Source: Lentzea cavernae
GTDB lineage: Bacteria; Actinomycetota; Actinomycetes; Mycobacteriales; Pseudonocardiaceae
NCBI RefSeq assembly: GCF_014653695.1
Contig: NZ_BNAR01000002.1
Location: 124,001 to 188,000 of the forward strand
DNA length: 64,000 bases
Direction: 5' to 3'
The stretch's first letter is position 1. The number at the start of each line of letters is the position of its first letter. The position numbers were made by a program, and so were the translations under genes. Under the pieces are notes generated by a model, which ran no database searches, was not told the DNA's origin, and saw only the letters and a program-made list of their open reading frames with translations. Below, in pieces: positions 54,550 to 64,000 of this stretch.

Positions 54550-55557
54550 GTGTTCGAGCCCGCGACCGTGGTGGACTGCGCCGTTTACGTCGCCGGCAAA
54601 CGACTCCCCGGCGAGTGGACGTACACCGCCGCGCTCACCGAGGTCCGGGGCCGCGGCGAGGGGTTCGTCTGGATCGGCCTCTTCGAACCGGAGAGACAAC
54701 AGTTCCACGGGCTCGCCCGCACGTGCGGTTTACGCGACCAGGCGGCCGACGACGCGATCCGCAGACACCGTCGCCCCACCCTGGACCACCGCGGCGACAC
54801 GTTGTTCATGGCGATGAAGACCGTGTGCCACGTCGAGAACGAGTCACCCGAGACGGCCAACGAGATCGTCCTGACCGGCGAGATCATGGCGTTCCTGGGC
54901 AAGGATTTCATCGTCACCGTCCGACACGGCCAACACTCCGGCCTGCACGGCTTGCGCACCGAACTCGAAGCCGAACCAGAACGGCTCCAAGCCGGCCCCG
55001 CCACCGTGCTGCACGCGATCGCGGACCGCGTCGTCGACGAGTACCTGTCCGTCACCGACGCGTGCGAGACCGACATCGACCTGATGGAGTCGCTCGTGTT
55101 CGCTGCGCGCAGCCAGGTCGGCGCGGAACAGATGTACCTGATGCGCCGCGAGATCCTCGAACTCCGCCGGGCCGTCGCACCGCTCGCCGTGCCACTGCAT
55201 CGCCTCGTTGAAGGCGCCACGCCGTTGGTCCCCGACGAAGTGCGGTCCTACCTCCGCGACGTCGAGGACCACCTGACCACGGTCTCCGAACGAATCGCCC
55301 GCTTCGACGAACTCCTGACTTCGCTGCTGAGCGCCACCGTCGCCAAGGTGACGCTCCAACTGAACGGCGACATGCGCAAGATCTCCTCTTGGGTGGCGAT
55401 CATCTCCGTACCGACCATGGTCGTGGGGGTGTACGGCATGAACTTCGACCACATGCCCGAACTGCACTGGACCTACGGGCGCCCGCTCGTGCTGTCCGTC
55501 GTGCTGATCGCTTGTGTGGTCCTCTACCGGCTGCTCAAGCGGAACAAGTGGCTGTAG
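54550..55557 (+). CDS. CorA-type divalent cation transporter
   Basis: 335 residues from GTG 54550. Large N-terminal cytoplasmic funnel, then two C-terminal TM helices with the pore signature [10 protein letters not shown] between them (about 295-304) and a basic end RLLKRNKWL. CorA proteins carry Mg2+ (some Zn2+ or efflux); specificity cannot be read from sequence. Divergent from the permease. Confidence 0.9.
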   Translation: MFEPATVVDCAVYVAGKRLPGEWTYTAALTEVRGRGEGFVWIGLFEPERQQFHGLARTCGLRDQAADDAIRRHRRPTLDHRGDTLFMAMKTVCHVENESPETANEIVLTGEIMAFLGKDFIVTVRHGQHSGLHGLRTELEAEPERLQAGPATVLHAIADRVVDEYLSVTDACETDIDLMESLVFAARSQVGAEQMYLMRREILELRRAVAPLAVPLHRLVEGATPLVPDEVRSYLRDVEDHLTTVSERIARFDELLTSLLSATVAKVTLQLNGDMRKISSWVAIISVPTMVVGVYGMNFDHMPELHWTYGRPLVLSVVLIACVVLYRLLKRNKWL

Positions 55558-55659
55558 CGCGGGATCGACAAATGTCGCAGCATCCAGACCTGCACGTCGG
55601 GACATAGCCGGAATACTTGAGCAGCTGCGGATGCAGCCTGGTCACGAACCGCGTCTCGG

Positions 55660-55990
55660 TCACTTGGCGAGTTCCCGGTCGATCGTGGTCTTGAGCGCGC
55701 TGTAGCTCGGAGGGCCCTGGAACTTGGTGCCGTTGATGAAGAACGTGGGCGTGCCCTGGACTCCGACGGTGGTTCCGTCCTTGCGGTCCTTGAGCACGCG
55801 TTCCAGGGTGGCCGGGTCGTTCACGTCGGCTTCGAACTTCGCCATGTCCAGGCCGAGGTCGCGGGCGAAGCCGAAGAACGTCTCCCGGTGCGGGACCCGC
55901 TGGTCGCCCCAGTTCGCCTGGGTCTCGTACATGCGCTTGTACATCGCTTCGAGCTTGCCCTGCTTTCCGGCGGCCTGGAAGGAGAAGACT
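55660..55990 (-). pseudogene. DsbA-like thioredoxin-fold protein, C-terminal fragment
   Basis: From the stop at 55660 the frame reads back through VGVQGTPTFFINGTKF (cis-Pro loop) and FQAAGKQGKLEAMYKRMYE, typical of Thioredoxin_4/DsbA family proteins. The N-terminal half with signal/anchor and CxxC is absent; homology ends at about 55985 where low-GC unrelated sequence begins. Non-functional. Confidence 0.75.
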
Positions 55991-56224
55991 GCATCTCTCG
56001 ACCGCGCTGGCCTTACAGAGCTATCCATCAACGAGGTTCGCACTCAAATATCCGGCAAGATGGGATCTAACTACATATACAATCTTCGGTATCACACGGG
56101 ATGCGGGCAATCCTTCTTTAATATCATGCTAGAATTTCCCAGAGAGGGTCGCAATTTTAGAATGACAGTTGCGCTTGAGCACCTTCCCCTGAAGCAAACT
56201 TTGAAGGTGATTACAGCGTTTTAG
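55991..56224 (+). pseudogene. low-GC C-terminal gene fragment
   Basis: A plus-strand frame to the TAG at 56222-56224 has credible coding texture: NYIYNLRYHTGCGQSFFNIM and ALEHLPLKQTLKVITAF. GC is far below the window average. It has no start, and its 5' side is joined to the DsbA fragment. Family unknown; remnant of a foreign gene. Confidence 0.45.
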
Positions 56225-56647
56225 GTGTCGAACGCGTGCATCTCGCTCAGCCAGAAAACACATCAGAACCTGCGATACGGACATGCTTCACTACATCGCT
56301 GCGCACACCTTAGCACAACTTCGCTCCGGACGATATCTACGAGCTCGATCAGCTCCGATCTCCAGTTCCCGACGAAGGGCATCCGCCTTTATAAGCCGAC
56401 GATGCTCAGACCAGTGCCGCGCATCAACTCGCCGCGCAAGAGAGCATCATCGTCTGCCCGCACGGCGGCTGACTCACGTTGGCCATCAGCCTGTTACACC
56501 TACAGATAGCCAACCAGCTTGCGTTGAGGCGACGCTGTACCTCCTGCGGCGCCAGCACTCTACGCACCGATCAGGTCCGCCTGAACACAACCATTGGTCA
56601 ATCGAACAGGTGCGCTCTTCGTCGCTCGTGGCCGGCGTGGATCGTCG
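56225..56647. other. intergenic stretch, reduced GC, no gene seen
   Basis: About 420 bases without a supportable gene; probable continuation of the foreign or decayed segment. Confidence 0.35.
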
Positions 56648-57373
56648 TCAACGCTTGCAACTTTCGCGTGGAATGCTGTTGAGCTCCCGGCACATCACCA
56701 TCCGAAACTCGCCGAGCGACTCCTTTGCAACGGTTTCGGCGTTAACCAAAGTCGCTTTCAGTCGAGCTTCGTCAGCCTGCCGCCTCAACATGGCACATTC
56801 GGGACCCATTCCTGGCACTCCCGTCAGGCCTTTACCCGTCGCACCCGAACATTCCGCATATGCCAGCACTTCAAGCTCCAGATAGCGCCGCATAGGAACG
56901 ACAAGCTGATCGAATTTTAATGCCACGTCCAACGCTTCTTGACTGCCGTGCGTGAAGACCTGATCTTGAGCAGAAATCAGTGCAAGGTATTTCTCGTCCC
57001 CCGATCCTGCCATCGCCCTGCACTCAGGAAGCTCGGCCAGCCGCTCAGGCGACACGTCAGCGCACCGCCGGAACTCTGGACGGTCGGCGTACGCGGTAGC
57101 AGCTCTCTGATACCGAATGTAGACCTCCTTCCGAATCTCTCGCTGCGCTCTTTGCTTATCCTCATTGATTTGGGCTTGCATCACCAGCTGTTGAGCGGCT
57201 GCCGACCGATCGGCGCTGTACCCGGTGAACCACCCGCCTATTGCCGCCCCGCCGAGGGCAGCAAGAGCCGCAATCAAGGTTGGCAGCCACACGGTGCGTT
57301 GCTCCGGCCTGGTTTCGCGAGCGGTGGCACGACGTCGTCGGTCGACAACTCCATGAGTCCTTCGCGCCACCAT
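56648..57373 (-). CDS. single-TM membrane protein
   Basis: 241 residues from ATG 57373 with GAGGAAGG upstream; the longer frame to 57679 looks non-coding. A basic cytoplasmic start, one TM helix (LPTLIAALAALGGAAIGGWF), then a charged helical external or cytoplasmic region (QINEDKQRAQREIRKEVYIR) with several cysteines near the C-terminus. Related proteins are hypothetical in actinomycetes. The 490 bases upstream (57374-57864) contain no gene I can support. Confidence 0.65.
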   Translation of the reverse strand: MVARRTHGVVDRRRRATARETRPEQRTVWLPTLIAALAALGGAAIGGWFTGYSADRSAAAQQLVMQAQINEDKQRAQREIRKEVYIRYQRAATAYADRPEFRRCADVSPERLAELPECRAMAGSGDEKYLALISAQDQVFTHGSQEALDVALKFDQLVVPMRRYLELEVLAYAECSGATGKGLTGVPGMGPECAMLRRQADEARLKATLVNAETVAKESLGEFRMVMCRELNSIPRESCKR

Positions 57374-57864
57374 CGGGCAACCTTCCTCGCCTGCCTGTGA
57401 ATACCCCGGACCTGCTAAGTATCTGTCCAGCGCGGTCGCCGGTGTCGCAGCCGTCGCGCTCCCCCTCATCACCGCGCCCGCAAACCATATTCGGGCTGAT
57501 GCTGCTGCCGTGTTTGTCGAGCTAACCACGGCACCTCGGCGCTCGCGATTACGGCCGCTTTCGGCGACCACCTGACAAACTCCAGAAGCGCCCATAGTAC
57601 GGACGCACTTCTCGGCACGAGCAACGCCGCCGGCCGCCCTCAGAGGGTGCATCTGGTCGACCAGCTCGTACCGTTTCACGTCCTGCGGCTGTGCAGCTGA
57701 TCTCAGGGCAATCTGTACGACGTTGGCGGACGAAGAGACGAGGCTCGATTCGTAGTTTCAGAGAGCGCGGCGCCCTCATCCTCTTCCGCAGGATTCTCCA
57801 ATGTCCTGCCGAAGGCACAAATCGCGCGTTTGGGGTGAGGACACGTCGCCCCGCCACGAGCCAC

Positions 57865-59835
57865 CTACCCGGCGTTCGCATCTCCATCCTGTGCGAACGA
57901 CGAGGGAAGAAGGTCCGCATACTCGCGCTTGACGTGATCGAAGCCTTCGGAGATCGACGGATCATGCTCGAGCGCCTTCGTCACGAACTCCAGGCGCCGG
58001 TTGTTCTCGTCGATGAGGTCCCGCCAGCGCCGGACGTACGCCCGCACCTTTGGGCGTCCCGGCTTCTGTTCTGGGTCGAGGAAACAACCCATGTCACCCG
58101 GCTTGAGCCGGTTCTCCACGAGTTCGTGGAGATCGGTGCCGACCAGGACGAAGTCCCACTCCGCCTTCTCGGTGGCGAATGCCGGATTGGCGAGGACGGT
58201 GTTGGCGTAGTCCTCGACCTGGTCGAGTTCACCGCGCCTGATCATCACATCCGGCGCTTTCAGCTCGACCACGAGGTGGCGGACGCGGTCGTGTTCGCGA
58301 TACCTGGTGGCGAGGTGCAGGTCAACACGTCCGGTTTTGCCGCTCCAACGCCTCACCGGTTCGACTCCCCTGACAGGCAGGCCCTCGAGCCGCAGGTGTG
58401 TGCGCACGAGTTCCGTCAAGCCACGTTCACTGCTCATGAGGTGGTAACCCTCGCCGAAGATCCAGAGCTCCCGCTCCAGGATCTTGTGGAGATGGTCGCG
58501 CTCCCCGACCTCCGACGAGTCCTGGGGATCAAACAGCAGATGTTCGAGTCCGGCCAGGAACTTGTGGCGGTTCGTCACCAAGTTGGCAGATCTGATGATC
58601 GCAGACATGGTCGTCTCGCTCAGCAGGCCGGTGAGCGCGTCGCGGTCCTCGGGTTTGAGCGCGACGAGCTCGTGGATGATCGTCGTCAACTTGTCAGGAT
58701 CGTGCCGGAGCGCGTCCCTCAGCAGAGCAAGGGTGAGGCGCGCGTTGTCCTTGCGTTTAGAGATGTGCGGGACAAGGGTGCCGGAAACGACGTCGAACAC
58801 CACTCGCTCAATCCGCTCGGGTTCGGTCTTCGGAGTTCCTTTGTACGGATAGACACCTGTGGACTTCCACTGGTCCACCTGCTCGCGCCGGCGTTCCCGC
58901 CGCCTGGTGTTGAAGTGTTCGCGGATCGCCTGCCGAGCTGCTTTCCACAGGTCGGACACCGGCGAGCCCGCCATGTCCCCGAGGCCGATCACCTCCAGGT
59001 GTTCGGAAGTGAGCCCCTCCCAAGTGATGTAGGCGGAGTAGGGGAACTGTGCTTCGACGTCGCTGCCCGGCTCCTCGTACACGAAGCGGTGCTCGTCGGG
59101 GCCGAAGTAGAGAGCGCGGTGCTTTCCTGAACGCCACTCGATGATCCGAACCTGACAGTGGTGCGTCGCCGATCCGTCACTGAACTCGACCGGAATCGGC
59201 GTGTCGCGCAGGATCTCCTTCTGTGGTTCGAGGGCATCGCCCTCGTATTTGATGACTAGATCCTGTTCGTTCAACAGCACCGGCGCGAAGTGCGACCTCA
59301 AGGTCGTCGTGGCAACGTCATTTTCCAGGGCACCCAGGCTCCGCTGCTGCTCGTTGAAGACCGTGACCGTGGTTCCGGACTCGTCGCCGGGAGCCGGAGC
59401 GACATCCCAACGGACACGGTGCCGATCCTTGCGGTCACCGGAGATTGTCACGAGCTGCACGACGCCTGCTGTGTTGGCGGCACAGCTCTCCCACACAACG
59501 TGCGAGCCCAGAGCGAACGCCCGGAGCCTTCCCTCCCCAAGCTTGCCGTGCAGCTGGCGCTTGTTGTTCTTCGATCGCTGAGCGGCCTTCTTCCAGGAGT
59601 TGCCGATACGCCCGAAGGTATGTTCGACCTCCTCGGCTGCGACGCCGTGGCCATTGTCGACAACCCTCACCGCAGCGATCGCGTCCGTCGCGCTGCGCTC
59701 CAGCGACACGAAGATCTGCGTACCCTCAGCGTCGATAGCGTTCCAGACGAGTTCCACCACCGCACGAACTGGATCACCTTCGTGAGCCAGTCGAGCGACT
59801 AGGTCATCGCTCGTCGCGAGCACCATCTCCGGCAT
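57865..59835 (-). CDS. GHKL ATPase fused to PD-(D/E)XK-like nuclease domain
   Basis: 656 residues from ATG 59835. The N-terminal GHKL/Hsp90-like ATPase shows all boxes: ELVWNAIDAEG (28-38), VVDNGHGV (58-65) and GKLGEGRLRAFALG (97-110). A central ~250 residues are helical and unrecognised. In the C-terminal third, GRVDLHLATRY followed by RHLVVELKAPD (near 505-535) has the D...ELK spacing of PD-(D/E)XK nucleases. ATPase plus nuclease in one chain is typical of MORC/defence-type effectors. No signal peptide. A single-gene or multi-gene anti-phage role is inference. Confidence 0.75.
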   Translation of the reverse strand: MPEMVLATSDDLVARLAHEGDPVRAVVELVWNAIDAEGTQIFVSLERSATDAIAAVRVVDNGHGVAAEEVEHTFGRIGNSWKKAAQRSKNNKRQLHGKLGEGRLRAFALGSHVVWESCAANTAGVVQLVTISGDRKDRHRVRWDVAPAPGDESGTTVTVFNEQQRSLGALENDVATTTLRSHFAPVLLNEQDLVIKYEGDALEPQKEILRDTPIPVEFSDGSATHHCQVRIIEWRSGKHRALYFGPDEHRFVYEEPGSDVEAQFPYSAYITWEGLTSEHLEVIGLGDMAGSPVSDLWKAARQAIREHFNTRRRERRREQVDQWKSTGVYPYKGTPKTEPERIERVVFDVVSGTLVPHISKRKDNARLTLALLRDALRHDPDKLTTIIHELVALKPEDRDALTGLLSETTMSAIIRSANLVTNRHKFLAGLEHLLFDPQDSSEVGERDHLHKILERELWIFGEGYHLMSSERGLTELVRTHLRLEGLPVRGVEPVRRWSGKTGRVDLHLATRYREHDRVRHLVVELKAPDVMIRRGELDQVEDYANTVLANPAFATEKAEWDFVLVGTDLHELVENRLKPGDMGCFLDPEQKPGRPKVRAYVRRWRDLIDENNRRLEFVTKALEHDPSISEGFDHVKREYADLLPSSFAQDGDANAG

Positions 59836-60010
59836 GAGCCAACCCTACGCAGCTGCTGCCTCGTTCGTGTGGAACGACATGAGTATTCGTCGCAGCTTTT
59901 ACTGGAGGGAACGTCCGATCTCGTTGCAGGGGCTGCAATATCCTCGATAGGGCTTTGAAAGGTGGTTGTGAGGAGCAGCACCCGAACCGCAGTCCAGACT
60001 TTGCCACAGG

Positions 60011-60937
60011 TCAAGGTGTCATCGGTGTGAGTACTACCTGCCCGGAGGTCGCACGCCAGACCCATGCGGGCTTTCCCGTGTCGCAGTTGCCGGCTCTTGC
60101 ACTCGTCGCCTGTGAGCCGGTCACCGCTACCTTTCCTGGCTCGAACACAAGCACAGGAGCTTCCCAGGTGCCCCCAGTCATCCAGCCAGCGTCAACCGCG
60201 GCGGGAACACAGCCGTCTGGCGACTTGGCAAGGCTCGTGTCGCCTGTGAAGTAGACCCTTACGGCCGTTCCGTTCGCGTTCGTAGGTTTGGGCACGGTCA
60301 GCAACACCACGCCGACGATCACGGCAACAGTGATCGCCGCGCTCACACCGATGGCAGACAACGCCCAGCGCACCCGATCACGGACCCACACGTAGCGAAC
60401 TGCCGAAGTCACGGCTCGCAACTCCGAGTAGAGGACGCCGAGCTTGTCCTCCGCGTCTTTGTACCGTTCGACATGCGTGTCATCCGCCACGCCTGTACTG
60501 ATAGCGCGGAGTGTTCTCGAACGCGCCTCCTCCAAAAGCGTTACCCGCTCGGTGACAGCGGGCAATCCGCCCTCGCGCAACTCGATCTCAGCACCCGCTT
60601 CCTTCACAGCGTCGTGAATGCTGCGATCCTGCGGGCGCCACCACCTACCTCGGCGTGGACTTCTTTCGCGGTCGGCCTTGCTGATCAGAGCCACGAGACT
60701 TGGTTCGGGAACCGCCAGCGCCCAGCCGATGGAGGTGGCGGTGAGAACGATGCCCGCTACTGCCAACAAGAGCAGGCCGGTGGGCAGTACCCAGCGCCAG
60801 TCCTCCGCCACGTTTCCAAGCCTCGTGATCGTCGTAGCTCCTGCAGCCGCGGTCGCCACGCCCAGAACGATGGAACCGACCCATTTCACGGCATCGCGCT
60901 GGTCTGCGGTCAGCCGTGCGTACTTTTCGTCGGTCAT
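60011..60937 (-). CDS. membrane protein, paralogue 1
   Basis: 308 residues. Two N-terminal TM helices (about 20-75), a cytoplasmic helical loop (ERVTLLEEARSRTLRAISTG), a third TM (~195-218) and an extracytoplasmic C-terminal domain containing VRVYFTGDTSLAKSPDGCVP. The same domain ends the neighbouring protein, so the two arose by duplication. Its ATG overlaps the neighbour's stop. Function unknown; the shared domain may bind a ligand outside the cell. Confidence 0.7.
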   Translation of the reverse strand: MTDEKYARLTADQRDAVKWVGSIVLGVATAAAGATTITRLGNVAEDWRWVLPTGLLLLAVAGIVLTATSIGWALAVPEPSLVALISKADRERSPRRGRWWRPQDRSIHDAVKEAGAEIELREGGLPAVTERVTLLEEARSRTLRAISTGVADDTHVERYKDAEDKLGVLYSELRAVTSAVRYVWVRDRVRWALSAIGVSAAITVAVIVGVVLLTVPKPTNANGTAVRVYFTGDTSLAKSPDGCVPAAVDAGWMTGGTWEAPVLVFEPGKVAVTGSQATSARAGNCDTGKPAWVWRATSGQVVLTPMTP

Positions 60938-61746
60938 CGTTGGCTCACCTTCTCGACACGTACGAGTTCCGGCTCACCGACAGTCCATTGCCACTCAGGG
61001 GCCTTGCACGGTCCACTGCGTTTCGGAATCGGCGTATCAGCGTTGGGTGGCACCGGTCCTGCGTCACCGTTGATGAAGCGAAGCACCGGACGTTCCAAGG
61101 TGCCACCGATCATGAGCGCGTAGTCAATCAGTGCGGGAGTGCAGCCTTCCGGCGAAGAGGCGATGTCCGGCGTATCGCCGAGGAACATCACCCTCACCAC
61201 GCTGGGTGGACCGTCGAAGGGGCCCTCTGACTGTCCGGCCGGTACCGCTGCCGGGGTGGAGGCAGTACTCGATGTTCGCTCCGGCAGTAACCAGAGCATT
61301 GTCAACGCCCCAAGTAGCGCGATCGCTCCAACAACGATCATTGCCGCGCTTCTTCGAACGTCTGTCCCCTGATACAGCTCCGAGACCTGCATTCGAGCGG
61401 GCTCGGACGCCTCTTTCCGGTATGCCGCTTCGGACTTACGGATGAATCGTGCGGCCGTCTCCACCACCGTCTCGTCTTCTCTCGACTCCGACGGCGGTCG
61501 TAGCGCCTGCCGCAGCGCCGCCTGCCAGCGCGCAGCCTTTGCGGTAACCCCCCACATCGTTCCGAGGGCCGCGATCGTCAATGCCAGATAGGCGGCGAGA
61601 AGGGCTGCTTGTCCAGTCAACTGGTCAAGCACGTTCGGCAGCTCGCGCAGACCGGTGCTCACCGTCAGTGGCGCACCCACCGCAACCACGGCAGTGCCCA
61701 ACCAAGCAAGAACCCGTCTGGCGCCACCTTCATCGTCTCTGCACAT
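60934..61746 (-). CDS. membrane protein, paralogue 2
   Basis: 270 residues. TM helices near 12-32, 45-66 and 138-160, then an external domain with VRVMFLGDTPDIASSPEGCT and IGGTLERPVLRF, homologous to the end of paralogue 1. First of the pair in the transcript and coupled to it by a 4-base overlap. Family not recognised. Confidence 0.7.
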   Translation of the reverse strand: MCRDDEGGARRVLAWLGTAVVAVGAPLTVSTGLRELPNVLDQLTGQAALLAAYLALTIAALGTMWGVTAKAARWQAALRQALRPPSESREDETVVETAARFIRKSEAAYRKEASEPARMQVSELYQGTDVRRSAAMIVVGAIALLGALTMLWLLPERTSSTASTPAAVPAGQSEGPFDGPPSVVRVMFLGDTPDIASSPEGCTPALIDYALMIGGTLERPVLRFINGDAGPVPPNADTPIPKRSGPCKAPEWQWTVGEPELVRVEKVSQR

Positions 61747-62180
61747 GCGTTACACCTCCGCGACCCGAGGCTGTGAGACGTATGTCGGAGCGCAGACGCT
61801 GGCGTTAGCAGTTTCGACTTGCTCCATCTGGGCTATTTGCAGTCGCCCGAACATCCGCATCAGCCAACGGGAAGATCCAGCAAGCCCACCACTCGGTCAA
61901 CCGCCGTCAGCACACCGAGCTCGAGGCACCGGACAAGGCGACCGGCGTCCAGTTCCAGCCAATGCTCGGACGCACCCCGTGAAGAATGTCTTCCAGCGCG
62001 GCCCGGTCGTCGGCACCTCTGCGGCCCGAACCTGATCTTTCCGACTACACACTCATGCCGATCGGCGAGCGGCTGGGCGAACACTAGCTCGCCGTAGTTG
62101 AGCTAATCACGGCATGTCGTCGAGCCGACCAGCAACCTCCCATTGGGCCCAATGAACTGATTGGCGCCGAGGCGAGCGGT
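61747..62180. other. intergenic stretch, no gene seen
   Basis: About 430 bases with only short unsupported frames. Separates the paralogue pair from the DUF4407 gene and should hold the promoter of the pair. Confidence 0.35.
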
Positions 62181-63389
62181 CTATCCCACATTGCGGATCC
62201 GGCGCGCATCAAGGTCGATGACCTGGCCGAGCACTTCCTGCTTGTCCCTGTTCACTGTCTCAGTGAGTGATTCGAGGCGAGCGTTGAGAATTTCGACGAC
62301 GGGTAGGTCGACGTCCTCTCTGTCGGCGACGTCGGAGACCACGCGGATTTGTTTGCGGAGCTCATCCAGTTCCCTCTCTCGAGGAACGTACTGCTCCCGG
62401 ACGTGGATCAGAAGGTGGTACGCGTTCGCGGGCTGGATCCGCTGCATGCTCGCCAGCAGCGTTGGCAGGAACGAGATCAGCGCGAACATGCCCACCAGCG
62501 TCCACACGGCCGTGTCCAGCGTGGCGTTCGACGCCCGCAACTCGGATAGCGCCTCAAGACGGGCGAGCAAACCGTCCGACGAGTCCCTGACATCGGCGAT
62601 GGAAAGATCCATGGTTTGTGCAGCCGACATGTCGATCTGGTCGAGTCGACGGCGTATGTTGTCGCGCACCGCTGGATCCGTCGTCGTGGCAAGGTCTTCT
62701 TCCAGCGGGAGCCGCCTCGCTCTCCTCTCTGCGTCCACCTTTTCCTGGATCTGCACGGTCCGCTCCAGCTGGGACACGACGAGCTGCTTTTCGATCTCAG
62801 GCCGGAAGACGGCCAAGACCAACGGCACGGAGATGACGATGGCCGTGATGAACCCGAACACGACCTGGGGAAGCACGCTCAGCACTCTCTTCGCGCCGGT
62901 TACCCTCCTCCCGCCGTGGCCGACAAGCGACACGACCGTCACCCGCTCCAGGACGAGGGCGAGAGCGCCGAAGGCCACCCCTCCGAGCGACCCTACGACC
63001 ATGCCGAACCCGAGCTGGCTCAGCGCCAGCCAGACCGATGCCCCCGCGACCAGCGCACTGACCAGCATGGAAGCACCGAGCGTGGTGTATCGGAGCCGGG
63101 TACCGGGAAGGTCGAGCAGCAGCGTGGGATCCGCGCCGGCGAGGGCGGACAGACTCCACCGCCGAGGCTGGTGACCTGTGTTCGATGAAGGAGTTCCGCG
63201 AAACGACGTGGGACGTGCGACTTCCACCCGCCAGACCTCGAACGGGCGATCGATCACGTGGTCACGCGCCGTCCTCACCGCTTCCGGACCGGCCCCGTAT
63301 TTCTCCATCAAGGTGGCGAACCTGCCGGAGATGCCGTCGGCACGCGCCGGCTTCGCCCGCACGCCACCAGAAATCTGATCATCGGGCAT
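62181..63389 (-). CDS. DUF4407-domain membrane protein
   Basis: 402 residues. After an ~85-residue cytoplasmic start, LAGADPTLLLDLPGTRLRYT and the TM pair that follows (about 110-160) are characteristic of DUF4407. A third TM (~180-205) leads into a long charged coiled coil (IEKQLVVSQLERTVQIQEKV) and a last TM near 310-330. Start overlaps the stop of the upstream GAF-like gene by 11 bases. Function of the family is unknown; a stretch or envelope sensor is possible. Confidence 0.75.
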   Translation of the reverse strand: MPDDQISGGVRAKPARADGISGRFATLMEKYGAGPEAVRTARDHVIDRPFEVWRVEVARPTSFRGTPSSNTGHQPRRWSLSALAGADPTLLLDLPGTRLRYTTLGASMLVSALVAGASVWLALSQLGFGMVVGSLGGVAFGALALVLERVTVVSLVGHGGRRVTGAKRVLSVLPQVVFGFITAIVISVPLVLAVFRPEIEKQLVVSQLERTVQIQEKVDAERRARRLPLEEDLATTTDPAVRDNIRRRLDQIDMSAAQTMDLSIADVRDSSDGLLARLEALSELRASNATLDTAVWTLVGMFALISFLPTLLASMQRIQPANAYHLLIHVREQYVPRERELDELRKQIRVVSDVADREDVDLPVVEILNARLESLTETVNRDKQEVLGQVIDLDARRIRNVG

Positions 63390-63993
63390 TGAAACTCCAC
63401 CACCCTCGGGGCGCCGGGCCCATGAGCTGGATCTCCGTCGCTGCGTCGGACAGGATCTGGCGCATCTCGTTCCCGGACAACTCGTTGAGCTTCATCGGTC
63501 CTGTCACCACGAGGCACCCGCTCGGTGCGCCCTGCGGGCCGAACACCGGGTTCGCCACCATCCCCAAGGGCCGTTCAGAGCCCATCAGTTCTCCCCAGCT
63601 CAAGCCGTACCTCTTCCGCTCGTCGAGCTGGATCCACCCGTCCGGTTTCAGCGGGATCGCCCGTTGGACGAAGTCGCGCCACTCCTCCGCGAGTAGTACC
63701 TGCTCGCTGACCGCGGTCCCGGCCAGACCTTTGCCGATCTTGTAGTACGGCTGGACGTTCGCGGTCGATGCACCGGCCCGAACCCCGTCAACCTTGCTCA
63801 GTCGCCGCCATGGCCAGAAGGAGGTGACTTGATAGTGGTAGACCGCGATCTCGTCCCATGGCGTGCCGAACTCGTCCACGATTGACGCGACGGTGGCGCT
63901 CAACGCGGCGCGGAGCCTGCGGTCGTAGGCCCGGATCTTGCTGTTCTGGATCGCCTGGTCGAACGATCGGACTGCGTCGTAGCAGACGAACAT
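63379..63993 (-). CDS. cytoplasmic GAF-like sensory protein (5' end may lie outside the window)
   Basis: At least 204 residues; the frame remains open to the window edge, so ATG 63993 may not be the true start. The fold pattern KIGKGLAGTAVSEQVLLAEE, later GMVANPVFGPQGAPSGCLVV, follows the GAF consensus (GxG at the ligand loop, then a strand pair). No output domain visible. Overlaps the DUF4407 gene, so the two probably act together. Confidence 0.6.
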   Translation of the reverse strand: MFVCYDAVRSFDQAIQNSKIRAYDRRLRAALSATVASIVDEFGTPWDEIAVYHYQVTSFWPWRRLSKVDGVRAGASTANVQPYYKIGKGLAGTAVSEQVLLAEEWRDFVQRAIPLKPDGWIQLDERKRYGLSWGELMGSERPLGMVANPVFGPQGAPSGCLVVTGPMKLNELSGNEMRQILSDAATEIQLMGPAPRGWWSFNAR

Positions 63994-64000
63994 GGCGATC

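Noticed and set aside
57374..57679. N-terminal extension of the single-TM protein
   Set aside because: Upstream codons have poor bias; ATG 57373 has a good RBS and begins the natural topology.

Overview
The window is high-GC DNA typical of a filamentous actinomycete. The gene families present (GAF-ANTAR and STAS/HATPase regulators, Kdp operon, YD-repeat proteins, YcaO RiPP genes, integrative-element debris) fit Pseudonocardiales (Lentzea/Saccharothrix-like) best, but sequence alone cannot fix the genus. It is a mosaic: two conserved housekeeping-like blocks are separated by accessory regions full of truncated genes, integrase and IS remnants, dispersed repeats and single-base frameshifts.

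1-10.6 kb: a RiPP biosynthetic cluster. A 40-codon precursor gene with an excellent ribosome binding site lies directly behind a YcaO enzyme that carries leader-binding/E1-like sequence. On the same strand are a haem-oxygenase-like diiron protein, a cupin and a JmjC/cupin-like oxygenase (cut by the window edge). The divergent operon encodes an MFS exporter, a catalytic plus a non-catalytic M16 peptidase and a NodU/CmcH-type O-carbamoyltransferase. A 15-bp perfect hairpin follows the precursor gene. I cannot assign this set to a RiPP class I know; it is the best candidate here for an undescribed system.

10.6-31 kb: accessory island. It opens with the 3' half of a tRNA-Val(CAC) gene beside an integrase C-terminus (an att remnant). 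Then come broken transporter genes, two large YD-repeat (Rhs) genes with very short glycine-rich hydrophobic C-termini, each followed by a small two-TM protein (candidate immunity), a PadR operon, a truncated IS5-family element, a lower-GC block with a secreted NucA/NucB-like DNase and a Nin/ComJ-like putative inhibitor, a frameshifted mobile-element gene, and a DUF91/NucS-like nuclease protein. A ~90-bp repeat, in two places part of a longer repeat with a hairpin, recurs four times.

30.6-36.4 kb: a stress-signalling block (GAF-ANTAR, STAS antagonist, CHASE3 histidine kinase, second ANTAR protein, HATPase anti-sigma-type kinase, several small proteins). 36.7-39.3 kb: an intact IS21-family element with repeated 18-bp transposase-binding-like ends. 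39.5-42.4 kb: a lipoprotein/membrane pair and two frameshifted genes.

42.5-55.6 kb: ion homeostasis. kdpFABC and kdpDE are on the minus strand, preceded by a 27-aa membrane peptide; a truncated SDR, PhoU, a small helical repeat protein antisense to the phoU 3' end, an APC-family permease and a CorA-type transporter follow. A 10-bp motif (AAGAACGCGT) is shared by the kdp upstream region and the permease/CorA intergenic region.

55.6-64 kb: a chimeric junction between two gene fragments, then a minus-strand group of membrane and sensory proteins around a GHKL ATPase fused to a PD-(D/E)XK-like nuclease, which may be a defence or stress module.
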